Assembly (NCBI GenBank): GCA_003223165.1
Contig: QHXZ01000033.1
Location: 1 to 38,113 of the forward strand
DNA from: Acidobacteriota bacterium
GTDB taxonomy: Bacteria > Acidobacteriota > Polarisedimenticolia > Gp22-AA2
DNA length: 38,113 bases
Direction of reading: 5' to 3'
Below are positions 1 through 8,371 of the stretch, in pieces (position 1 is the stretch's first letter; every line of letters begins with the position of its first letter). Below the pieces are notes generated by a model, which saw only the letters and a program-made list of their open reading frames with translations, was not told the DNA's origin and searched no databases. The translations under genes were made by a program, and so were the position numbers.

Positions 1-58
1 GAACTCGGCCGCCCGGGGTCCCCTGACCAGCGACCGAGTCGACAAGGAGGATGACCGC

Positions 59-328
59 ATGCGCAGGTCGGTTCAATTTGCTCTCCGCTTCTTCCTGTTG
101 ATCGCCGTGGTCACGTTCGTCTCCGTGCTTCTCAGCTCTCCGGGCCCCAACCAGAACCCGTACGTGTCGGCTCTTTCGAGCCTCGCCGTGCCGCAGGCCT
201 TCGCCAAGCCGACCTGCAACTTCAAGGCGTGCGGCGGCAGCCGCCACAACGAGGCGTGCAATCCCGTCAACACCGCCTCGCAGTGCACCAACTACAAGGG
301 GTTCTGCATCATCGGCAACTGCACCTAG
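59..328 (+). CDS. Small secreted Cys-rich protein, unknown function
   Basis: An 89-aa protein with a hydrophobic N-terminal segment (about residues 8-27) that looks like an uncleaved or late-cleaved signal sequence, followed by a low-complexity linker and a roughly 40-residue C-terminal module with six cysteines (TCNFKAC, EAC, QC, FC, NC). The cysteine content and export signal suggest a disulfide-stabilised extracytoplasmic mini-domain. The start is supported by AAGGAGG at 44-50, eight bases before the ATG. A perfect hairpin at 411-430 lies downstream and could end the transcript. I do not recognise a family. The upstream neighbour lies outside the window. Reality as a gene is likely (good ribosome binding site, coherent export signal); function is unknown. 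Confidence 0.75.
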   Translation: MRRSVQFALRFFLLIAVVTFVSVLLSSPGPNQNPYVSALSSLAVPQAFAKPTCNFKACGGSRHNEACNPVNTASQCTNYKGFCIIGNCT

Positions 329-410
329 GTTTGGCCGATCGGCCCTGAGGCCAGAGTAGCCGAAGCGCCCCAGGCGGGCGGCGCGCACCATCCGGATCAC
401 CCTCGATTCC

Positions 411-430
411 CGGCCGCCCCCTGGCGGCCG
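411..430 (+). terminator. Perfect 8-bp GC hairpin, possible terminator
   Basis: CGGCCGCC and GGCGGCCG form an 8-bp stem with a 4-nt loop (CCCT) between the Cys-rich ORF and the next promoter. There is no T-tract, so it may be a Rho-independent-like terminator of a GC-rich genome or only an RNA-stabilising structure. Confidence 0.4.
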
Positions 431-452
431 CTCCCTGCCGGCCGTTCCCTGC

Positions 453-481
453 TTGCCCGCGGCCCGGCAGCGCCGTATACT
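453..481 (+). promoter_or_regulatory. Sigma-70-like promoter for the 507-860 gene
   Basis: TTGCCC (453-458), a 17-nt spacer and TATACT (476-481) give a plausible -35/-10 pair. Transcription would start near 488, leaving a leader of about 20 nt that carries the GAGGAGG ribosome binding site of the following gene. The TATACT box stands out against very GC-rich surroundings. Confidence 0.55.
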
Positions 482-506
482 CCCCGCACACCTGAGGAGG
501 TCGAAG

Positions 507-860
507 ATGATCCGTGATGGAACGTCTCGTCCATGCCTTCGCTGGGTGGTGGTGTTCCTGGCAGTCTGGATGGCGGCCTTTTCCGTCATCGCGGCGGTCC
601 ACAACCACGGCCTGCCGGGACCCATCTCCAAGACCGCGTCGATCGAGAGGCCTGGGGCGCCGGCGCTGCAGGTGGGCACTTGCTTCGCCTGCCTCGCCTC
701 GCACGTCCCCGTCCCCGCTCCCGGGGGAACGGTCGTCCTCTCCGTCCCGCTCCGCGTGGCGGAGACCGTGCCGGCCACGTCGTCGTGCCCTTTTGACCCC
801 GGGCCTTCCCGCAGCCGTTCTTCCCGCGCTCCTCCGTCCCGACCGACCCTCGCCGCCTAG
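507..860 (+). CDS. Short membrane-anchored/secreted His-Cys protein, probable metal-related
   Basis: A 117-aa protein. I place the start at ATG 507 rather than the ORF-track start at 453, because GAGGAGG (494-500) sits just upstream and the preceding codons overlap the promoter. One N-terminal hydrophobic segment (about residues 13-30) is followed directly by VHNHG and, further on, CFAC, then a Pro/Arg/Ser-rich tail. Short exported proteins with a His cluster after the signal and a CxxC are often found beside metal-linked TonB receptors; that family resemblance is from memory and is not proven here. It lies upstream of a TonB receptor and a P-type metal ATPase on the same strand, which supports a role in metal sensing or delivery by inference only. 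Confidence 0.65.
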   Translation: MIRDGTSRPCLRWVVVFLAVWMAAFSVIAAVHNHGLPGPISKTASIERPGAPALQVGTCFACLASHVPVPAPGGTVVLSVPLRVAETVPATSSCPFDPGPSRSRSSRAPPSRPTLAA

Positions 861-873
861 GCAGTCCCGGTAT

Positions 874-895
874 GCCGTCACCTGTGCGTGACGGC
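874..895 (+). terminator. 8-bp hairpin between the His-Cys gene and the TonB receptor
   Basis: GCCGTCAC, a 6-nt loop and GTGACGGC form a perfect stem 14 nt after the stop of the 507-860 gene. It has no T-run. It may be a partial terminator or attenuator that sets expression of the receptor downstream. Confidence 0.4.
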
Positions 896-1021
896 GGCAC
901 GGATCTCTAAACAGGCACAAGGCTCCCCAGCCACGTCCTGAGACGCGCGTCTTCCGCCGCACGTCCCGTGACGCCGGCCGGGCGCGCTCGTGCCTTTCAT
1001 GCGGGTCACGGAGGCTTTGCA

Positions 1022-3487
1022 ATGTCTCGATCGGTCAAGCGCGTCCTTCATTCCTTCCTTGTCGGGCTGGTTCTCTTGTTCGGTCAGTTCGCTTCTCCGC
1101 CCGGCGCCGCCGGCGCGGTCGGCTCGATCAAGGGCCGCCTCCTGGGCCCCGACGGTCAAGGCAGGCCGGGAGTCGTGCTGCAGCTCCGCAACGCTCTCAG
1201 CGGCTTTTTCGCCGAGGCGACCACCGGCCCCGACGGCGGTTTCGATTTCCCCAACGTCCCCTTCAACCCCTACCTGCTGCAGGCCGAGGTCCCCTCGTTC
1301 CAGGCGGTGTACCTGCAGGTCGAGGTCCGCTCTCCCATTCCGATGGAGGTGAAGATCGATCTGACACCGTCGCTGACCGAGAAGGTGACGGTGAAGTCGG
1401 ACAAGAACGCCGCTCAGCTCGAGACCGACACCTCGATCAGCCACGTCGACATCGACAAGTCGTTCATCGCCAAGGCGCCGGCGACCAGCGCGACGCGCGC
1501 CATGGAGCAGATCATCACCTCGACCCCGGGCTTCGCCAAGGACGAGAACGGCCGCTTCCACTTCCAGGGGGCGCACAGCCAGAGCGAGTACGTCATCGAC
1601 GGCCAGACGATCTCGGACCAGACCGGAGCCACATTCTCCAACTCCATCGATCCCGGGATCGCCCAGTCGATCGAGGTGATCTACGGCAACGTCCCGGCGG
1701 AGTTCGGCGAGAAGATGGGGGCGGTCATCAACCTCGCCACCAAGTCGGGGCTCGCCTCCGGCCCGCTCAAGGGGGACGTCCTGGCGGGCGCCTCCCGCTT
1801 CGGCACCTACGAGGGCGGCCTCTCGACCACTTACGGCACGGAAAAGTTCGGGATCTTCGCCTCCATCAACGGATCGCAGTCCGATCGCTTCCTCGATCCG
1901 GTGAACCCGGCGAACCTCAACAACCATGGCGATACCTCGCGCGGGTTCGTGCGGCTCGACTGGGCGCCGAGCGCGATCAACAAGTTCCGCCTGACCGCCC
2001 TCCTGGGAGAGACGCGGCGCGGCGTGCCGAACACCTTCACGCAGGAGCTGGCCGGCCAGGACCAGCGCGTCACGACGCGGGACCAGAACTTCAACCTGGG
2101 CTGGCAGCACATCCACTCGGCCAGGAGCTTCCTCGACGTGAGCCTGTTCGGCCGCTTCTCGACCTACCGGCTCGATCCTTCCGCGAACGACACGCCCGTG
2201 ACGGCGTTCTCCGACCGCTCGCTCGACAACTACGGCATCAACCCGTCGATGACCTGGCTCGCCGGGGTCCACGAGCTCAAGGTGGGGGCCGTCATCAAGC
2301 GCGTCCCGATCGAGGAACGCTTCGCCTTCGGCATCACCGACCCGAACCTCAACGATCCTTCCTCGGCCGACCACAACCCTAACCTCGATCCGTACGATCT
2401 GACGCCGTGCGGCGGCGCGCGCGTCACCTCCTGCGGGGGCTCGCAATTCCAGTTCCACGACTCCCGCACGGGGACCTACTACGCCGGCTACGTCCAGGAC
2501 GACATACGCCTGAAGCGCTTCACGGCGAACCTCGGGCTGCGCTACGACCGTAACAACCTGCCGGTCATCGACGCGCAGCTCGAGCCGCGCATCGGTCTCG
2601 CCTACACCCTTCCCGGCAACCGGACGGTGTTCAGGGTGTCCTACAACCGGGTGCTCTACACCCCCGAGTTCGAGAACATCCTCCTCAGCTCCTCGGCATC
2701 GGCGGACGCGCTCGTCCCCCCCGCCGTGCAGGCGTCGCGGGCCCTGGGCGGCGGCGTCCTGCTGGTCCGCTCGGAGCGCCAGAACGCCTACGACGCCGGG
2801 TTCCAGCAGGCCCTCGGGTCGCGCCTGCGGCTGGACGTCGATTTCTGGCAGCGCCAGGGGCAGTTCGCCGGGGATCAGGATCAGTTCCTCAATACGGGGA
2901 TCGTTTTCCCGCTCGCCTTCTCGCACGGACGATTCCACGGCTGGAACATCAGGCTCGACCTGGCCGAGACCGCGGGCGTGAAGGGCTTCGTCTCGGTGGG
3001 CCATACGCGGGCAATCTACGGCGCCCCGCCGGTGGGCGGCCTCTTCCTCGACCAGGGGGCCGTGAACGATCTAACGGCGGGCGAGTTCCTCATCGATCAC
3101 GACCAGGCGCTGCAGATCCAGACCGGCTGGACGTACGATATCGGCAAGAGCGGCTTCTGGGTCGGCACGAACGGCCGCTACGACTCGGGGCTGGTCACCG
3201 ACGCCGACCCGGCCGATCTCGCCGCCGATCCGGACAACGCCTTCGCGGCCCCCTTCGTGCGGGTCCACAGCGGGGAGCGCTTCGACCCGAACCGGATCGC
3301 TCCCCGGACGATCTGGGACTTCTCCGCCGGGATCGACCTGGATCACTACCAGACGCCCCTGACGATCCAGGTGGATCTCCTGAACGCCTTCGACAAGGAA
3401 GGCGTCTACAACATCGAGTCGATCTTCGGAGGCACGCACGTCATCCCGCCGCGCACCCTGGCGGCGCGGGTTCGCTATCGTTTTTGA
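1022..3487 (+). CDS. TonB-dependent outer-membrane receptor with carboxypeptidase-regulatory-like domain
   Basis: An 821-aa outer-membrane receptor. The start at ATG 1022 is chosen because ACGGAGG (1008-1014) lies seven bases upstream and a signal peptide begins there (about residues 1-31, ending near GAAGA); the ORF-track start at 968 would bury it. Domains in order: signal peptide; carboxypeptidase-regulatory-like beta domain (about 34-115, SIKGRLLGPDG onwards); TonB plug (about 130-240, with YVIDGQTI and IEVIYGNVPAEFGE); and a long beta-barrel ending in RVRYRF, with the terminal aromatic typical of barrel proteins. The substrate cannot be read from sequence. The flanking His-Cys protein and P1B-like ATPase suggest a metal or metal chelate (inference). 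This two-domain layout is common in Acidobacteriota. Confidence 0.93.
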   Translation: MSRSVKRVLHSFLVGLVLLFGQFASPPGAAGAVGSIKGRLLGPDGQGRPGVVLQLRNALSGFFAEATTGPDGGFDFPNVPFNPYLLQAEVPSFQAVYLQVEVRSPIPMEVKIDLTPSLTEKVTVKSDKNAAQLETDTSISHVDIDKSFIAKAPATSATRAMEQIITSTPGFAKDENGRFHFQGAHSQSEYVIDGQTISDQTGATFSNSIDPGIAQSIEVIYGNVPAEFGEKMGAVINLATKSGLASGPLKGDVLAGASRFGTYEGGLSTTYGTEKFGIFASINGSQSDRFLDPVNPANLNNHGDTSRGFVRLDWAPSAINKFRLTALLGETRRGVPNTFTQELAGQDQRVTTRDQNFNLGWQHIHSARSFLDVSLFGRFSTYRLDPSANDTPVTAFSDRSLDNYGINPSMTWLAGVHELKVGAVIKRVPIEERFAFGITDPNLNDPSSADHNPNLDPYDLTPCGGARVTSCGGSQFQFHDSRTGTYYAGYVQDDIRLKRFTANLGLRYDRNNLPVIDAQLEPRIGLAYTLPGNRTVFRVSYNRVLYTPEFENILLSSSASADALVPPAVQASRALGGGVLLVRSERQNAYDAGFQQALGSRLRLDVDFWQRQGQFAGDQDQFLNTGIVFPLAFSHGRFHGWNIRLDLAETAGVKGFVSVGHTRAIYGAPPVGGLFLDQGAVNDLTAGEFLIDHDQALQIQTGWTYDIGKSGFWVGTNGRYDSGLVTDADPADLAADPDNAFAAPFVRVHSGERFDPNRIAPRTIWDFSAGIDLDHYQTPLTIQVDLLNAFDKEGVYNIESIFGGTHVIPPRTLAARVRYRF

Positions 3488-3503
3488 ACCGTCCCGGGAG
3501 AGA

Positions 3504-3540
3504 GGAGGTGGCGGGGAGGTCCATTCTCCCCGCCACCTCC
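3504..3540 (+). terminator. Strong 14-bp hairpin after the TonB receptor
   Basis: GGAGGTGGCGGGGA and TCCCCGCCACCTCC are perfect reverse complements separated by 9 nt, beginning 16 nt after the receptor stop. No T-tract follows, but stem length and position argue for a terminator or attenuator separating the receptor from the ATPase gene. Confidence 0.65.
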
Positions 3541-3577
3541 ATCCTCCTGGCTCAAGCCCGTGAACGGAGGCGAAGGT

Positions 3578-5461
3578 ATGGGCACTATCCCGCCGTCTCC
3601 CCTCGATGCCGCCCCGCGAGCGTCCGACGTGGTCCGGATCGGGCTCGTGGCGCTCGCTGCCTTGGCCATCGGGTTCCGGGTCCCGGTGTCATCACCGGTC
3701 CTCGGCCCGATCGGGATCGCCGTCACGCTCCTGGGCGGTTATCCGGTTTTCAAGAAGGCGTTGCAGAACCTGCGCCAGCGGCGGATGACGATGGAGCTCT
3801 CGATGACCATCGCCCTGCTCGCGGCGCTGTCGATCGGGGAATGCGTCACCGCGCTTGCCATCCTCTTCTTCGTCCTCGCCGCGGAGGTCCTCGAGGAGCT
3901 CACGGTCGGCCGGGGCCGGCGGGCCATCAAGGAGCTCCTCGTCCTTGCGCCGCAACGGACGGTGATCCTGCGGGAAGGCCGGCCCCATGACGTGGAGACG
4001 GAGATGGTCCAGGTCGGCGACCGCATCGTCCTGAGGCCCGGCGCCCGGGTACCGGCCGACGGCACCGTCGTCAAGGGACATTCCTTCGTCGATCAGTCGG
4101 CCATCACGGGCGAATCGCTGCCCATCGAGAAGGTGCCGGGATCCGAAGTCCACGCGGGCACGATCAACCAGTCGGGGGCCCTCGAGATCCACGTGACACG
4201 CCTCGGGCGCGACACTTCGTTCGGCAGGATCATCCAGGCCGTCGAGCAGGCGGAGCGCTCACGGGCTCCGATCCAGAAGACGGCCGATCGGCTCGCCGGG
4301 TGGATCGTTTACTTCGCCCTGGCCTGCGCGGCGTTGACGTTCGTCGTCACCCGGGACCTCCGCTCGACGATCTCGGTCGTCATCGTCGCGGGCGCCTGCG
4401 GCGTCGCGACGGGTACGCCGCTTGCCATCCTGGGTGCCGTCGGGCGGGCCGCACGGTACGGTGTCATCGTCAAGGGAGGCATCCACCTTGAGACGCTCGC
4501 CGCCGTCGATACTGTCGTCCTGGACAAGACGGGCACCCTGACGTTCGGACGCCCCGAGGTGGTCGGTGTGCACCCTTGTCCGGGAGAATCGAGGCGGATC
4601 CTTCTTGGCACCGCCCTGATCGCCGAGCGGCCCTCGGAGCATCCGCTCGGCCGCGCCGTCGTCAAGAAGGCGTCCGAGGAGTCCCTGACGACCGTCGAGC
4701 CGGAGCGGTTCACCTCCATTCCCGGGAAGGGGATCGTCTGCTCGGTCGGCGGGGAGGAGATCGTGGTCGGCAACCGGCCCCTCCTGGCCGAGCGCAACGT
4801 CGCGATGGGCGATGTCCCTGGAGACCAGGTCGCCTCCTCGGAGATCCTCGTCGCGCGCGGCGGACGGTTTCTCGGGACACTACGCTTCGAAGACGTCCTG
4901 CGACCCGAGGCCGTGCAGGCCATCCATGCGCTCCAGGACATGGGCCTGCGGACGATTCTCCTGACCGGCGACTCGTACAGCGTCGCCAAGCGCATCGGAC
5001 AAGCCCTCGGCGTCGATGAGATCACGGCGGAGCAGCTTCCCGAAAGGAAGCTGGAGCGTGTGAAGGCGCTCATGGCCGAGGGGCGGCGCGTCGCCATGGT
5101 CGGCGACGGCGTCAACGATGCTCCCGCGATGATGCATGCGAGCGTCGGGGTGGCCATGGGCTCCGGGACCGACGTGGCGCGGGAGAGCGCCGACATCGTG
5201 TTGCTCGGAGACGACCTTCTGAAGCTCGTCGAGACCTTGAGGCTCGCCCGGCGCTGCCGAAGGATCATCATGACGAACTTCGCCGGAACGCTGCTGCTCG
5301 ATTGCGCGGGCGTGGCGCTCGCGGCCTTCGGCATGCTGAACCCCGTGGTGGCGGCGTTCATCCACGTCGCCTCGGAGTCGGCCTTCATCCTGAACTCGGC
5401 GAGGCTCCTGCCCACCCGAAGGAACGGGGCGCTTCGGCTGGAGGGCGCTGTCTCCCGCTGA
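3578..5461 (+). CDS. Heavy-metal P-type (P1B-like) ATPase with atypical membrane motif
   Basis: A 627-aa ion pump in the inner membrane. ATG 3578 is preferred over GTG 3560 because GGAGG (3566-3570) is seven bases upstream. P-type ATPase signatures are clear: TGES near residue 177 (actuator), DKTGTLT with the phosphorylated Asp near 316, SEHPLG as the HP motif of metal pumps, and GDGVND near 510. There is no N-terminal heavy-metal-associated domain. The membrane site that is CPC in classical P1B pumps reads AGACGVATGTP (Cys near 274), and the last TM pair contains HVASESAFILNSARL, so metal specificity may differ from Cu or Zn/Cd pumps. It ends 6 bp from the convergent metalloprotease gene. 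Family is certain; the metal is unknown. Confidence 0.93.
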   Translation: MGTIPPSPLDAAPRASDVVRIGLVALAALAIGFRVPVSSPVLGPIGIAVTLLGGYPVFKKALQNLRQRRMTMELSMTIALLAALSIGECVTALAILFFVLAAEVLEELTVGRGRRAIKELLVLAPQRTVILREGRPHDVETEMVQVGDRIVLRPGARVPADGTVVKGHSFVDQSAITGESLPIEKVPGSEVHAGTINQSGALEIHVTRLGRDTSFGRIIQAVEQAERSRAPIQKTADRLAGWIVYFALACAALTFVVTRDLRSTISVVIVAGACGVATGTPLAILGAVGRAARYGVIVKGGIHLETLAAVDTVVLDKTGTLTFGRPEVVGVHPCPGESRRILLGTALIAERPSEHPLGRAVVKKASEESLTTVEPERFTSIPGKGIVCSVGGEEIVVGNRPLLAERNVAMGDVPGDQVASSEILVARGGRFLGTLRFEDVLRPEAVQAIHALQDMGLRTILLTGDSYSVAKRIGQALGVDEITAEQLPERKLERVKALMAEGRRVAMVGDGVNDAPAMMHASVGVAMGSGTDVARESADIVLLGDDLLKLVETLRLARRCRRIIMTNFAGTLLLDCAGVALAAFGMLNPVVAAFIHVASESAFILNSARLLPTRRNGALRLEGAVSR

Positions 5462-5467
5462 TGCCCG

Positions 5468-7541
5468 TTAGGGGCAGCTGCGCCCCGGCGTCGGGAGCCC
5501 GCTGGACTGCGTGCCGAGCGGCCCCGGCGAGTTGGGGCAGGCGTTTCCGGCCGCGACCAGGTAGAAGAACCCTTGCCCGGAAGCCGGCAGATCCTGGTCG
5601 GTGGTCGTGGTGGGGATGATCCGCGACGCCACGCAGGTGGCGGCCGAGACGAAATCGGACGAGGTGCCGGAGCGGATCACGTTATAGACCTCGGTCGTCC
5701 CACCCAGCGCCGCGGGGGGGGCCCACTGGAAGGTCACCGCATCGGGGACCGTCAGGTCCTGGGCCTCTCCCGGGACCGCCCAGGCGTTGGGGTCGAAGTC
5801 GTTGCAGTCGCCGTTGTTGGCGAGGTAGCCGGGCGGAGGACCGCAGGCCTGGACGCTGACCGAGCCCCCGAACCCGTCGTGGTCGCCGTCCAGGTAGAAC
5901 GTCGAAGTGGGGAGGCCGTCGTCGATGCGCCCGTTGCAGTCGTCATCGAGGCCGTTGCAGACCTCGGGCGCCCCCGGGTGGACCGCGGGCCGGCTGTCGT
6001 CGCAGTCGATGTCGCTGGTGTACCCGTCCAGGTCGTTGTCCGTCGTGGAGCCGTTCGCGTGCACCCGCAGGTCGTACGATCCGTAGATGCCCCAATCCGC
6101 CGCGTGGTAGGAGCGCAGGTAGAGCCGTCCCGAGGCGGGCGGCGTGTAGACGATGAGCGAGGAGGGGTCGAAGGCGCTCCGGTTGTCGTTCGTCGCCACC
6201 AGCGTGGCCCCGTCGGGGCCGAAGAGATCGAGGGCGGTATTGGCGTCCGAAAGGAGGTTGAGGGTCTCGAGCGTATAGCTCGTGCCTCCGACCAGATCGA
6301 GGGCGAAGACGTCCGGGTCGGGCTCGCCCAGCAGGTCGTTGTTGCGATCGGCGAAGTAGGTCTGGTGCATCGCCCAGGGTGTCGTCCGGCTCGTTGGAGT
6401 CCGGGAAGTACTCGACCTCGAGCTCCCTGAAGATCGCGACCATCTCGGGATAGTGGCCGTTGGCGACGGTCGGGTAGAACCAGCCGTCCCAGAAATCCTC
6501 GAGGCTGACGTTGGCGGCGGTCGGCAGATACAGAGTCATCACCTTCCAGTAGGCGGCGTCCTGGTTCTGCAGCAGGTCCCACGGCTCCTCCACCCCCGGG
6601 CTCTCGTCGGTCGTCGCAGGGCCGTCCATCAGATCCCAGAGAGCGGTCTGGACGGTCGTCTCGCTCGTGGCGCCATGGCAGAGGAACGGCTGCTGGGTCT
6701 CGACGTCGAAGTAGAACCAGAGGTTCCCCGGGCCGGGCAGGCCGAACGTCCGGACGTAGAGGCTGCTGTGCGGCAGGTTGAAATGCCGGCGCACGCTGAG
6801 GCCCCAGGCCGTGGCGTGCCCCTCCTCGAACGCCAGCCTGATGTCCTGGTTGCAGTCGCTCAGGTGATGCTCTCCGCCGGGTCCATCGGTCTTCGAGTAG
6901 TTGAACACGACGTAGTGGCCCATCTCGTGCAGGGCCACCGTGTCGTCGTACCCGGCGCTGTTGCCCATGATGATGGTGTTGCCGGTGTCGGTGGAGAGGT
7001 TCGGGTTGGAGGCGTTGAAGATGATGAGGAGCAGCGGCCCCGGCCCGGGGCCTCGGAGGAACTGCAGATAATCGGCCCCCATCTCGGCCACGTCCAGAAG
7101 GTTGAAGGCCTCGCCCCCTGTTCCCGGCACCGCCACGAGCGTGCCGACGGCGACATTTTGGTTCGGAGCGTGCGCGGTATAGATCTGGCTGGCGATCGAC
7201 CAGATGGTGCCCGACTGGTTGCCCGAGCGGACGTCGATCGGCACGCCGGTCGTCGTCTGGTGGCGGGCGAGGCAGCGCACGTAAATATCGCGGGTCAGGT
7301 TGTCCTGCACCGTGAAGGAGAAGAGGCCCTGGCCGTCCGTGGCGGAGGCCGCCATGATCTTGTTGCCCGAGACGACCTGGACGTCGGCGAAGCGGATCGG
7401 GACCTGCGGCTCGACTCCCGTGAAGCCGTTGCTGTCGAATTCGCGGTCGACGTACAGGAAGCGCCCGCTGACGTTGTAATCGGCGAAGACCGGCGCCGCG
7501 CCGCTGGCCGCGAGGCACAGGGCCAGGAGGATCCGCTTCAC
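5468..7541 (-). CDS. Secreted HExxH metalloprotease with PPC and MopE-type domains, frameshifted
   Basis: Two minus-strand ORFs (5943-7541 and 5468-6370) are parts of one gene in different frames. The first starts at GTG 7541, overlapping the upstream gene as GTGA, with signal peptide MKRILLALCLAASGAAPVFA. It carries a zincin motif HEMGH, followed by FEEGHATAW, which may give the third ligand. Near 6370 the reading should pass to the second frame: NEPDDTLGDA in one frame continues as HQTYFADRNND in the other, together forming a pre-peptidase C-terminal (PPC) domain that ends at YGSYDLRV. Then come MopE-type putative metal-binding repeats (DCDD, VCNGLDDDCNG) and a C-terminal beta domain. A 1-nt (mod 3) indel explains the break: a true mutation or an assembly error. 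If real, the protein is truncated after the catalytic domain. Confidence 0.75.
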
Positions 7542-8140
7542 CGCTGCAGGTCCTCGAGGGGGACGCCCCTGAACTCGTAGGCGCCCGCGTTGAAGCGGCC
7601 CTCCGGCGGGCGGGTGCCGAGGTGCAGGGTCGCCCCTTGGCCGGCCCGGAACGACCGGCCGTCGGCCAGCCGGAACGACACCTCGGCCCGGATCGGGAAG
7701 GCACCGTTGCGATCGGCCGCCAGCGCCGCCGCGTAGAGCCTCGGCTGATGCGCCCTCAGGGCCGTCCTCCAGCCGTGAGTGGGCGTCCCGTCCTCGACGC
7801 GCAGCCCCTCCGGCAACTGGAGGTCCAGGGTCAGCTCCTCGACGTCGGCGTCGGCCGCCAGCGATATCTCGAGGCGGGCCGTGCCGCCGCGCGCCGCCGC
7901 GCTCACCGAGACCAGCCGCGCCTCGAGGGCCACGGGAAGGGTCGGCTCGATGGTCGTGTGAGGCTTCCGGCGGGAGGCGCCTGGCGCATCAATCTGCCGG
8001 GCGGCCGGACCGAGGGCAGGATGTGCGGCCGGGCGGATGGCCAGGGTGCAAACGGTCGCCACGCAGGCCGCCGCCAGGCCCATGACGGCCAAGCGGAGAA
8101 CCGCCGGGGCGCCCGCTCTCACGCGGAATCTCATTCGCAT
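7538..8140 (-). CDS. Exported/anchored beta-rich protein of unknown function, partner of the metalloprotease
   Basis: About 200 aa. It starts with basic MRMRFRVRAG, then a hydrophobic segment (about 14-33), an Ala/Pro-rich linker, and a beta-rich domain (EARLVSVSAAARG, LDLQLPEGLRVEDG) that resembles an Ig-like or adhesion fold; no family is recognised. The ORF-track start at 8215 is unlikely because it lies at or before the predicted transcription start of the promoter at 8217-8245. The internal ATG 8140 has no clear ribosome binding site, so the start is uncertain. It ends in a GTGA overlap with the metalloprotease gene, implying translational coupling and perhaps joint export or assembly. 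Confidence 0.65.
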   Translation of the reverse strand: MRMRFRVRAGAPAVLRLAVMGLAAACVATVCTLAIRPAAHPALGPAARQIDAPGASRRKPHTTIEPTLPVALEARLVSVSAAARGGTARLEISLAADADVEELTLDLQLPEGLRVEDGTPTHGWRTALRAHQPRLYAAALAADRNGAFPIRAEVSFRLADGRSFRAGQGATLHLGTRPPEGRFNAGAYEFRGVPLEDLQR

Positions 8141-8216
8141 GAAGTAAGCCCGAACCGCGCGGCGTCCTGACACGTTTCCTGCGAGGGGCTGGTACCTATC
8201 CACCTGGACCTGCATC

Positions 8217-8245
8217 TAGATACTGCGGTCTACGCATCCAGTCAA
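8217..8245 (-). promoter_or_regulatory. Promoter for the 7.5-8.1 kb minus-strand operon
   Basis: On the minus strand TTGACT, a 17-nt spacer and TATCTA. The -35 matches five of six consensus bases. Transcription would begin near 8210, which argues against the ORF-track start at 8215. Confidence 0.5.
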
Positions 8246-8323
8246 GCAGAATCATGGCTCGCGGGGTATCGAGGAGCCCGCCCGGGGACCCGGCCCTTAC
8301 GACTGCCGGCCCGCCCGCCGGGC

Positions 8324-8332
8324 TGGTACAAT
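8324..8332 (+). promoter_or_regulatory. Extended -10 promoter for the RND operon
   Basis: TGGTACAAT is an extended -10 element (TGn followed by TACAAT). There is no good -35, as is usual for extended -10 promoters. The predicted leader of about 33 nt contains the GGAGG used by the adaptor gene. Confidence 0.5.
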
Positions 8333-8371
8333 GTCGGCCGCAAAGAACATTCCGGTCGGAGGTTCGTGCAG

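Noticed and set aside
896-1021. Cobalamin or other riboswitch in front of the TonB receptor
   Set aside because: I could not find a convincing B12 box or conserved core; only a simple hairpin is supported.
878-3004. 708-aa antisense ORF over the TonB receptor, and similar long ORFs (11091-14267, 23382-25631, 18313-20415)
   Set aside because: No domains, signals or ribosome binding sites, and they overlap well-supported genes.
5471-5486. Hairpin between the convergent ATPase and metalloprotease genes as a bidirectional terminator
   Set aside because: Only a 5-bp stem that lies inside the coding end of the minus-strand gene.
8141-8215. ORF-track start at 8215 for the 7538 minus-strand gene
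   Set aside because: It lies at or before the predicted transcription start and adds residues that precede the basic-hydrophobic membrane anchor.
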